Assembly (NCBI GenBank): GCA_023253495.1
Contig: JALRGF010000288.1
Location: 1 to 8,292 of the forward strand
Length of the DNA: 8,292 nucleotides
Direction of reading: 5' to 3'
DNA from: Verrucomicrobiales bacterium
GTDB taxonomy: Bacteria; Verrucomicrobiota; Verrucomicrobiia; Verrucomicrobiales; V1-33
The notes under the pieces were generated by a model. It was not told the DNA's origin. It did not search any database and was given only the letters and a program-made list of their open reading frames with translations. A program made the translations under genes and the position numbers. Of this stretch, positions 1 to 6,506 are shown piece after piece; position 1 is the stretch's first letter; every line of letters begins with the position of its first letter.

Positions 1-1619
1 AGCTCCGCCCGTTCCGCAAAGAACAGCTCCAGATCAAACCGCTGCAGATCGTCCTGGAGGGGCATCCGGGTCAGGTCGTCCCGGTCCAGAAACGGTATCA
101 GAGTGAGCCGCAGGCGCTGCCCCGGGGAAAGGCGGGCGGTCGGCGCCATCACCCGGTTGCGGAAATTCCACAGGACCGCCGCGAGTTCCTTCGGCTCATA
201 CGTGCCGGCCACCACCCGATCGACAACACATTCGGCCGTAAACAGGGAGTCCGGATAGACGACGGATTGGACATCCGGCCGCTCCGACAACGATCGCACC
301 GTGACCTCGATGACCAGGGGCCCGGCGGAAGGCGGGCCGGTCTCGGGCGGAGACGCAGCCGCGGGATTGAAGCGGACGCGCCGCCACTCCACCCCGTTGG
401 CCCGGGCCACGGCCGGGTCCATGAACAGATCGCGCTCGGCCAGCACCCAGACGACCGCTTCCTTGGCGCGCACCACGTCGTCGGGCAGCGCGGCCAACCG
501 GCGGCGCACCTCACTGGCCCCGCCGCCATTGACGGCGATGACGTGCAACGGCTCACCCAGGCAGGCGCCCAGCCACGACGCGAAGCCGGCGCCCGGGCCG
601 TGAAACGGCAGGCCGGGGTCGTCATACATGTTCACGTTTGAATCGCCCAGCACTACCACCCGGGCGGCGGAGGAAAATGCCCCGGACGAGGATGCGTCAG
701 AGGAGAACCCGACCGGCGGGGCGACCGGTGCGTCGAGCGTGGTGCGCCGGGGTGTGGCGGCCACCGCCGTCAGTCCGAGCAAGGCGACCAGATCTCCCTG
801 ATCCGTGAGTGAAACCGTGGTCGCCGGAACGGGAGGCCCGCCCACCGCCGGCCGCAGGACCCCGGCCACCGCCACCGCCGCCACCCGTGCCCCGTCCGCC
901 TCCCAATGGGTGTCGTCGCGCAGGTACGGCAGCGGGGCTCTCAGATCGACGACCTCGACCGCGCCGCGCAGGCTGTCGACGAGCGCATGCCAATCGGGAT
1001 GCCGCAGCCGGACGGGCGGGCTGGAGCCACCGGCACCGGGCAGCCGGTCCGGCCGGACCGCTGCCTTGTCGGGCACCGGGACCAGGACGAGGCGCAGGCC
1101 GCGCTCGCGCAGTTGGTCTGCAAATTCACGGATGACCGGGATCGGGCCGGTCCATTCCCGGAGTGACGGGTCTTTGGCCACCGAGTGGACCGGTCCGAGC
1201 ACCGGACCGCGACCGGTCAACGCCTGCACCCCGGGACGGTGAAACAACCAGCCGTCGCGCCCGACCAGGACCTTGCGGTTTCCCTCCCGGAAGACCCGCT
1301 CCAAAAGCGTCTGCAGGCCCGCACGGAGCGGTCGCGTCCAGGCCGCGTCGTCCACGCGCTTCTCGACCGCCCGCAGCCGCTCGACCACCGGCACCGCCGA
1401 GCCTGTCTGAAACACGGCGGCCAACGAGCGGCGCACGGCATCCGGCGACCCCTCGCGCAGCAGGGCCGGCAATGAAATCAATGCCATGAAGATGGCAATG
1501 GCAGCCCGGCACGCGCGAGCGGACAGCCGCACCTCAACCGGCATCGGCGCGCCCGGGTCATCGCGATGCCTGGGCGGCGGGAGCGTGGCGGCGACCGCCT
1601 CTGGATCGGACGCGCTCAT
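1..1619 (-). CDS. SGNH-type polysaccharide O-acetyltransferase, AlgX/AlgJ-like (3' end beyond window)
   Basis: Translation from ATG 1619-1617 is open for 539 codons and runs off the left edge, so the C-terminus is missing. A hydrophobic segment at about residues 39-53 looks like an N-terminal membrane anchor, leaving the rest in the periplasm. Family landmarks are visible in order: GRDGWLF (120-126), a strand plus VPVPDKAAVRPDRL (about 177-193), DDTHW (235-239) and LGDSN (324-328). In AlgX/AlgJ proteins the GDS-type serine and the DxH pair form the Ser-His-Asp triad, here predicted as S327, H238 and D236. VLAERDLF (392-399) closes the catalytic domain. A further beta-rich stretch from about residue 433 is not part of the minimal fold. 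The role is inferred: acetyl transfer to an exported glycan, taking acetyl from the membrane partner encoded immediately upstream. The glycan cannot be named; alginate is not implied. The start is supported by the TGATG junction with the MBOAT gene. Confidence 0.87.
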   Translation of the reverse strand, partial: MSASDPEAVAATLPPPRHRDDPGAPMPVEVRLSARACRAAIAIFMALISLPALLREGSPDAVRRSLAAVFQTGSAVPVVERLRAVEKRVDDAAWTRPLRAGLQTLLERVFREGNRKVLVGRDGWLFHRPGVQALTGRGPVLGPVHSVAKDPSLREWTGPIPVIREFADQLRERGLRLVLVPVPDKAAVRPDRLPGAGGSSPPVRLRHPDWHALVDSLRGAVEVVDLRAPLPYLRDDTHWEADGARVAAVAVAGVLRPAVGGPPVPATTVSLTDQGDLVALLGLTAVAATPRRTTLDAPVAPPVGFSSDASSSGAFSSAARVVVLGDSNVNMYDDPGLPFHGPGAGFASWLGACLGEPLHVIAVNGGGASEVRRRLAALPDDVVRAKEAVVWVLAERDLFMDPAVARANGVEWRRVRFNPAAASPPETGPPSAGPLVIEVTVRSLSERPDVQSVVYPDSLFTAECVVDRVVAGTYEPKELAAVLWNFRNRVMAPTARLSPGQRLRLTLIPFLDRDDLTRMPLQDDLQRFDLELFFAERAE

Positions 1620-1621
1620 CA
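1617..1621 (-). promoter_or_regulatory. TGATG stop/start overlap (translational coupling site)
   Basis: Read on the minus strand, the MBOAT stop TGA (1621-1619) and the SGNH start ATG (1619-1617) share one base. The preceding bases encode the MBOAT C-terminus (FLYFQF) and contain no purine-rich Shine-Dalgarno tract. This suggests the downstream gene is translated by termination-reinitiation, which would keep the two partner proteins in fixed proportion. Confidence 0.7.
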
Positions 1622-3040
1622 GAACTGGAAATACAGAAACGGATTGAACCCCTGCGTGAACATCAACGCCACCGCGAGCAGAAAAACCGCCATCGCCGCC
1701 ACCACCTTGCCCGGAGTCAGCACCCGCAGCAGCGACTGCGAATTGGGGACGAAAAAGACAATGCCCAGACCAACGGCCAGCATCACCAGCGTGTACGGCG
1801 TGGCCATTTCCGCGCACAGCAGGCCGGCCGTTTCCGCCGTGCCACTGCCGCCAGCCAGCGCGCGGAAATAACAGGCCGCCACCCCGAACGTCTCGCTCCG
1901 GAAAAACACCCAGCCCGCCAGCACCACCAGAAACGTCAGACCGACCGCCAGCGGCCGCGGCAGCCGGAACCCGGGCGTGGCCCGGCCCAGCAGACGTTCC
2001 AGCGCCAGCATGCCACCGTGCAGCGCGCCCCACGCCACAAACGTCCAGCCGGCCCCATGCCACAACCCGCCCAGCACCATCACCGTCATCAGGTTGACAT
2101 AGGTCCGGCCCGCCCCCCGCCGATTGCCGCCCAGCGGAATATACAGGTAGTCGCGCAGAAACGTGCTCAACGAAATATGCCAGCGCCGCCAGAATTCGGT
2201 GATGCTCGCGGCACGGTACGGCGAGGCGAAATTCTCATCAAACGTGAACCCGAACATCCGGCCAAGCCCGATCGCCATGTCCGAATAGGCGGAAAAATCG
2301 AAGTAGATCTGCAGCGCATACGCCACCAGTCCGAGCCACGCCGCCGGCGCGCTCAACACGTCCGGATGCGCCCCGAAAGCGGCATCCGCCACCGGTCCCA
2401 TCGGATTGGCCAGCAGAATCTTCTTCGCAAAACCGACCCCGAACCGCGTCATCCCGTACACGAAGCCGGCAGCCGTATGCGGGCGTTCGACCAGCTGACC
2501 CGCCACCGTTTCGTACCGCACGATCGGTCCGGCCACCAACTGGGGGTACAGAGACACATAGGCCGCGAAATGCAGGAACGTCGGTGCCCGCCGGGCGTGA
2601 CCCCGGTACAGGTCAATGCAGTAACTCATGCTCTGAAACGTGTAAAACGAGATACCGACCGGCAGGACGATGCGCGTCACCCATTCCGGTGCCTCCGGTG
2701 CCGCGATCCCGAGCCCCTGCGCCACTGCACCGGCGGCCCCCACGGCAAACCCGCAGTATTTGAAAAACCCGAGGATCAGAAGGTTCGAGGTGACGGATAA
2801 GATCAGCCCCACCTTCCGCCGCTGCGGCGTGGCTCCGGGGCCGGACACCATCAAGCCGCCGCCGTAATCGATCGCCGTCGACACCAGCATCAGCAGACAG
2901 AACCACGGGTTCCACCACCCGTAAAAAACGTACCCGCTCAACGCCAGCACCCCGATCCGCCACGCCTTCGGCGCCGCGTAATAAAACAGCAGCGAGAGCG
3001 GCAGAAAATAAAAGACAAAGAGGTGCGAGGAAAAAACCAC
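1619..3040 (-). CDS. MBOAT family O-acyltransferase, AlgI-like
   Basis: This is a 473-residue polytopic membrane protein, a normal length for AlgI-type members. The family's typical N-terminus (VFSSHLFVFYFLPLSLLFYY) begins directly at GTG 3040-3038. No ATG lies nearby in frame, so GTG is chosen even though no clear ribosome binding site precedes it. Diagnostic blocks are LPVGISFYTFQSMSY (126-140), QLVAGPIVRYE (167-177), YFDFSAYSDMAIGLGRMFGF (246-265), EFWRRWHISLSTFLRDYLY (282-300), IPLGGNRRG (301-309) and GGLWHGAGWTFVAWGALHG (324-342). H328 in WHGAGW is the predicted catalytic histidine and H341 is the second conserved one. The C-terminus FNPFLYFQF is also typical. In characterised systems this protein passes an acyl group, usually acetyl, across the inner membrane to an SGNH partner, and that partner is the next gene here. 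The frame stays open far upstream of 3040, but that stretch is antisense to the secreted-protein gene and resembles no protein. Confidence 0.93.
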   Translation of the reverse strand: MVFSSHLFVFYFLPLSLLFYYAAPKAWRIGVLALSGYVFYGWWNPWFCLLMLVSTAIDYGGGLMVSGPGATPQRRKVGLILSVTSNLLILGFFKYCGFAVGAAGAVAQGLGIAAPEAPEWVTRIVLPVGISFYTFQSMSYCIDLYRGHARRAPTFLHFAAYVSLYPQLVAGPIVRYETVAGQLVERPHTAAGFVYGMTRFGVGFAKKILLANPMGPVADAAFGAHPDVLSAPAAWLGLVAYALQIYFDFSAYSDMAIGLGRMFGFTFDENFASPYRAASITEFWRRWHISLSTFLRDYLYIPLGGNRRGAGRTYVNLMTVMVLGGLWHGAGWTFVAWGALHGGMLALERLLGRATPGFRLPRPLAVGLTFLVVLAGWVFFRSETFGVAACYFRALAGGSGTAETAGLLCAEMATPYTLVMLAVGLGIVFFVPNSQSLLRVLTPGKVVAAMAVFLLAVALMFTQGFNPFLYFQF

Positions 3041-3091
3041 GGAGGTCGGCGGACAGTGGCCGGCCGCCGGAGCCCGACAGCCGCAAATCCT

Positions 3092-3119
3092 TATGTACCC
3101 TTCAATCAGCTCTCTCCAA
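3092..3119 (-). promoter_or_regulatory. possible promoter for the MBOAT/SGNH pair
   Basis: In the 204-bp divergent gap there is a locally AT-richer patch on the minus strand. A TTGGAG box (3119-3114) and a TACATA box (3097-3092) are separated by 16 nt, about 50 nt upstream of the GTG start. Each box matches only 3 of 6 sigma-70 consensus positions, so this is a candidate only. No convincing promoter was found for the plus-strand gene in the same gap. Confidence 0.22.
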
Positions 3120-3244
3120 TCATTCTGTGACGGCGCCGGCGAGGGACAGTGAGGAACGGCCGGGCGATGACAGGCGCCCCCCGGCAGCAGAGTGTGGCGA
3201 AAAGGTTGCGTGCGGGACGGCTTTCGGTGTTCAATGAAGAGGCC

Positions 3245-5464
3245 ATGCACATTCCATGCCTGCGGGCCACCGCCGCCGTCGTTCCCATGCTGGGACTGAT
3301 CACCCTCGTCACCGGGCACGCCCAGACCAACATCACGCTGCCACCGCCGATCGCCGGCACCTTCGAAGATTTCAGTTCCATCGACGAAGGCGGCGACCTC
3401 TCCGCCAAGGGTTGGACAGTCACCAATTTCACCACCGAAACCAACCCCGAGCCCAACCTTGACGATCCCTCCTCGGCCTCCTACGAGGACTGGGTGGTCA
3501 TTTCCCGCGAGCGCCTGCTGAGCATCGGCTGGGACTCGAGCCGCCGCCTTCAGGTCGCTCCGGGTCAGGTCATCAATGGCACTCCGGTCACCGAACTGCT
3601 CCAGGGGAAATTCCTCTACGCCGAGTCCGACGTCCGCAGCGGCTCCCAGGTCCAGTACATCGAGTCGCCGAACTTCAACTGCTCCGGCCGCCTCGGCGTC
3701 ACCCTCGTCTTCCACAGCGCCTACGAACAGAACCAGGACAACCTCGGCGGCGTCGAGTACTCGGTCGACAACGGCGCGAACTGGCTCCCGGTCGCCTACT
3801 TTATCGACGGCCCGGACATCGTGCGCGATGAACAGGGCAACATCGATGCGGAAGCCACGCTGAACACGAGCCACGGGGATGTGGCGACCTACACCGACGA
3901 GGAGGGCAACTTCTTCGGCGGCACCTACGGCAGCTTCCTGAAAGCTCCGATCTCCCAGGACCTCGCCCCGTACATCCAGGCCCGCATCAACGACAACTCG
4001 ATCGAATCCAAACGCGTCGAGGTCTACCGCCTGCCCGAAGCCGACAACAAGGCGACGGTCCGCCTCCGCTTCATCCACGCCGGCACCGCCAGCTGGTACT
4101 GGGGAATCGACAATATCGGTCTCTACGCCATTGCGCCGAAGTCTCCGCCGGCCCGCCCGACGGCGACCGTCCCGACCCCGACCCCCTTTTTCAGCCCGGG
4201 GGTGACACTGACCGGATCCAGCTTCACCGCGGCCGACCCGAGCCAGACCCATGGCCTCAGTGTCTGGCAGGTTGCCCCGGAAGGAACCGGCTTCTCGCCC
4301 GCCAGCGGGCTGGCCTCGCCCCTCGTGCAAGTCTCGAGTGCCACCGCACTGACCTCGTTGCCTCTGACGATCGACCGGTTTTTCCCCGGCCAGTCGCTGC
4401 TCGTCAGCGTGCAGTACCAGGACCAGTTTTCCAACAAGTCGGAATTCGCCGCCCCCGTTCCCCTGGTGATCGGCACCACCTTCCCGCCGCTGGTCCCCGG
4501 AACCTTCGAGGACTTTGAAAGCACCATCGAATTTGAAACGCCCGCCGGCTGGACCGCCGAAAACCAGTCGGATGAGGGATTGACCTATCCCGGATGGTTT
4601 GTCGCCACCACCGACACCCTGAACGGCTTCGGCTCACGCCGCACTCAGGTTCCCGATGCCGTCAATGGACAGAGCCTCTTCGGCGAAAGCGACACCCAGA
4701 ACGGCAATGCCATCATGTCGATCACCACGCCGGAATACAACCTGTCCGGCCGCTCCGGCATCTGGATCGCCTTCCGCAGCAATTACGAGCAGAACCAGGA
4801 CAGCTTCGGCGGCGTGGAATTCTCGACCGATGGCGGCACCACCTGGAAATCGATCGTCTACATGATCGATATCGCCGACATCATCACCGGACCCGGCGGA
4901 ACCATCGACGCCACCGCCACCCTGACCGCCACCTACGGAGACCTCGCGAAAATCTACGTCGACCGTGACAATGGCATCCGCGTCGACGCCGGCCAGTACT
5001 CCGACTTCATGGCGGCGAGGCCGATCGAAGCGCTCGGGCCGTTCATCAGCGGCCGCATCAATGACGACCCGGTCGAAAGCAAACGCTACGAACGCTTCCG
5101 AGTCGCCGGGGCCGACAACCAGCCGCGCGTGCAATTCCGTTTCACCCACACCGGCACTGCCAGCTGGTACTGGGGCATTGATGACTTCGGGGTCTACAGC
5201 GAGTCGTCACCGCCGCCGCCGTCCGACCTGCGCCTGACCTCGGTCCGCCACCTCGCCGCTCCGGTCGGCGGGCAGGCGGCCGTCGAACTCAAATGGACCT
5301 CGGTCGCCGGCCGCCGGTACACCGTGCAGTCATCGACCACCCTCACGGCCTGGCCGGTGCTCCAGGCCGACATCGCCGCCACCGGCACCGAAACCACCTA
5401 CACCCACAGCAACCTGCCGGCCGGTGAAGCCGTCCGGTTTTACCGTGTGGTCGAACAGCCGTAA
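3245..5464 (+). CDS. secreted protein with duplicated MAM/jelly-roll-like modules and a verrucomicrobial-style C-terminal module
   Basis: The protein has 739 residues from ATG 3245. This start is preferred over an in-frame one at 3149 because it puts a classical signal peptide at the N-terminus (hydrophobic core about 10-23, predicted cleavage after GHA, residue 26) and has GAAGAGG just upstream, though only 2 nt away. Module 1 spans 35-295 and module 2 spans 415-652. They are homologous, sharing GTFEDF, YEQNQD (Y160/Y514), a GGVE-S-D-G--W strand, RIND---ESKR (R247/R604) and GTASWYWGID (G280/G637). The GTFEDF...GW entry and the sandwich-like pattern recall MAM or 'choice-of-anchor J' domains; this is resemblance, not proof. 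A Pro/Thr linker (296-318) and a fibronectin-III-like region (319-412) separate the modules. The end (660-739), with W684, YTVQSS (692-697) and RFYRV, resembles a module common at Verrucomicrobia C-termini. No catalytic motif, LPXTG or PEP-CTERM anchor is seen. A binding or structural role outside the cell is plausible; the ligand is unknown. Confidence 0.85.
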   Translation: MHIPCLRATAAVVPMLGLITLVTGHAQTNITLPPPIAGTFEDFSSIDEGGDLSAKGWTVTNFTTETNPEPNLDDPSSASYEDWVVISRERLLSIGWDSSRRLQVAPGQVINGTPVTELLQGKFLYAESDVRSGSQVQYIESPNFNCSGRLGVTLVFHSAYEQNQDNLGGVEYSVDNGANWLPVAYFIDGPDIVRDEQGNIDAEATLNTSHGDVATYTDEEGNFFGGTYGSFLKAPISQDLAPYIQARINDNSIESKRVEVYRLPEADNKATVRLRFIHAGTASWYWGIDNIGLYAIAPKSPPARPTATVPTPTPFFSPGVTLTGSSFTAADPSQTHGLSVWQVAPEGTGFSPASGLASPLVQVSSATALTSLPLTIDRFFPGQSLLVSVQYQDQFSNKSEFAAPVPLVIGTTFPPLVPGTFEDFESTIEFETPAGWTAENQSDEGLTYPGWFVATTDTLNGFGSRRTQVPDAVNGQSLFGESDTQNGNAIMSITTPEYNLSGRSGIWIAFRSNYEQNQDSFGGVEFSTDGGTTWKSIVYMIDIADIITGPGGTIDATATLTATYGDLAKIYVDRDNGIRVDAGQYSDFMAARPIEALGPFISGRINDDPVESKRYERFRVAGADNQPRVQFRFTHTGTASWYWGIDDFGVYSESSPPPPSDLRLTSVRHLAAPVGGQAAVELKWTSVAGRRYTVQSSTTLTAWPVLQADIAATGTETTYTHSNLPAGEAVRFYRVVEQP
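3347..4129 (+). repeat. intragenic repeat, copy 1 of the MAM-like module
   Basis: This codes for residues 35-295 of the secreted protein. It is homologous to 4487-5200 at protein level and locally at DNA level: the segments around 3722-3740 and 4082-4105 are nearly identical to their counterparts. It is about 23 residues longer than copy 2, and the extra length lies before the YEQNQD block. Confidence 0.85.
4487..5200 (+). repeat. intragenic repeat, copy 2 of the MAM-like module
   Basis: This codes for residues 415-652 of the secreted protein. Block spacing closely matches copy 1: YEQNQD to RIND is 90 residues against 87, and RIND to GTASWYWGID is 33 in both. The copies diverge most in the N-terminal third, which fits an old internal duplication with the core kept under selection. 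Confidence 0.85.
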
Positions 5465-5470
5465 GGCGGC

Positions 5471-5483
5471 GCCCGCACCGGGC
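5471..5483 (+). terminator. small GC hairpin after the secreted-protein gene
   Basis: GCCCG (5471-5475), loop CAC and CGGGC (5479-5483) form a perfect 5-bp stem 6 nt after the TAA. Two further pairs are possible past one mismatch. No T tract follows, so it is at best a weak terminator or a 3'-end protecting structure. Confidence 0.2.
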
Positions 5484-5547
5484 ACCCTCCCGCAGCCGCA
5501 GAACCATCACCCGGAACACCGGTATCCCGAAAGACGATTCACTCTCC

Positions 5548-5567
5548 GGGCCGGTCAGACCCGGCCC
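5548..5567 (-). terminator. GC hairpin spanning the decarboxylase stop codon
   Basis: GGGCCGG (5548-5554) and CCGGCCC (5561-5567) form a perfect 7-bp stem around a 6-nt loop. The loop holds the TGA stop (5557-5555) of the minus-strand decarboxylase gene. No T tract follows on either strand. It sits in the convergent gap and could slow transcription from both sides, but it does not meet the intrinsic-terminator pattern. Confidence 0.25.
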
Positions 5568-6487
5568 CGGAACGATTCGATGGTCCGGCGCAGGCCCTCG
5601 TCGAGGTCGATGCGCGGCTCCCAATCAAGCAGTGAGCGGGCCAACGCAATGTCCGGACGGCGGACGGCGGGATCGTCGACCGGGCGCGGGCGCTGCTCCA
5701 GCGGGGAGCGGCTGGCGGTCAGGGCGCGGATTTTTTCGGCGAAGTCCCGGATGCTCAGTTCGTCCGGGTTGCCGAGGTTGACCGGCCCATGGCAGTCCGC
5801 CTGCATCAGCCGCCAGAATCCATCGATCAGATCGTCGACGTAACAGAAGGACCGCGTCTGGGACCCGTCACCGTGCAGGGTGAGCGGCTCACCGGCCAGT
5901 GCCTGGGCAATGAAGTTCGGCACCACCCGTCCGTCGCGCAGCCGCATGCGGGGGCCGTAAGTGTTGAAGATGCGGGCGATGCGGGTGTCGAGGCCGTGGG
6001 TGCGGTGATACGCCATGGTCAGGGCTTCGGCAAAGCGCTTGGCCTCATCATAACAACTGCGCGGCCCGACCGGGTTGACATTGCCCCAATAATCCTCGCG
6101 CTGCGGGTGGACCAGCGGATCACCGTAACACTCGCTGGTGCTGGCCAGAAAAAACCGCGCCTTCTTTTCCCGCGCCAGCCCGAGCGCGTGGTGCGTGCCG
6201 AGCGAACCGACTTTCAGCGTCTGGATCGGATGCTCCAGGTAGTCGACCGGACTGGCCGGGGACGCCAGATGCCAGACGAACCCGACCTCCTCGGGCAGGA
6301 AAAACGGCTGAGTGACATCGTGCCGGACAAAGCGGAACCGTTCCTCGCCGTCGAGGTGCGCGAGGTTGGCCAGACTGCCGGTGATAAGGTTGTCCAGACC
6401 GATGACCCGGTGGCCCTCGGCCAGCAGGCGGTCGGTCAGGTGCGACCCGAGAAACCCGGCGGCACCGGTGATGACGGAGATCGGCAT
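5555..6487 (-). CDS. UDP-glucuronate decarboxylase (UDP-xylose synthase, extended SDR)
   Basis: The 310-residue protein matches the usual length of bacterial UXS. The Rossmann entry GAAGFLGSH (8-16) binds NAD, with D32 at the ribose-binding position. HLASPASP (73-80), TSE (117-119) and the catalytic pair Y146-x3-K150 follow. RIFNTYGPRMRLRDGRVVPNF (172-192), GDGSQTRSFCYVDDL (206-220) and DDPAVRRPDI (271-280) separate this family from GalE and dTDP-glucose dehydratases. The known reaction is oxidation and decarboxylation of UDP-glucuronate to UDP-xylose in the cytoplasm, giving a pentose donor for surface glycans. ATG 6487-6485 is chosen because it places the glycine motif at the N-terminus; a longer in-frame start at 6589 would overlap the RNase gene and add 34 unrelated residues. 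The gene lies 19 nt after the RNase E/G stop on the same strand, so cotranscription is likely. No strong ribosome binding site is visible. Confidence 0.92.
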   Translation of the reverse strand: MPISVITGAAGFLGSHLTDRLLAEGHRVIGLDNLITGSLANLAHLDGEERFRFVRHDVTQPFFLPEEVGFVWHLASPASPVDYLEHPIQTLKVGSLGTHHALGLAREKKARFFLASTSECYGDPLVHPQREDYWGNVNPVGPRSCYDEAKRFAEALTMAYHRTHGLDTRIARIFNTYGPRMRLRDGRVVPNFIAQALAGEPLTLHGDGSQTRSFCYVDDLIDGFWRLMQADCHGPVNLGNPDELSIRDFAEKIRALTASRSPLEQRPRPVDDPAVRRPDIALARSLLDWEPRIDLDEGLRRTIESFRGRV

Positions 6488-6506
6488 GGCTCGAAAAGCC
6501 GGCGGC

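Noticed and set aside
2018..2800. 260-residue plus-strand open frame opposite the MBOAT gene
   Set aside because: It is Arg/His/Pro-rich shadow translation of a membrane-protein gene with all family motifs on the other strand.
3206..3235. TTGCGT...TTCAAT as a promoter for the secreted-protein gene
   Set aside because: Spacing is 18 nt but the -10-like box ends only 9 nt before the ATG, leaving almost no leader, and the box matches are poor.
3041..4330. In-frame upstream extension of the MBOAT reading frame to a 903-residue protein
   Set aside because: The added stretch is exactly antisense to the secreted-protein gene, has the low-complexity Gly/Val/Asp/Arg look of reverse-strand translation in GC-rich DNA, and the MBOAT family N-terminus begins at 3040.
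4634..5149. 171-residue minus-strand open frame inside the secreted-protein gene
   Set aside because: It is antisense to module 2, whose sense-strand residues are conserved with module 1; the antisense frame has no motif of its own.
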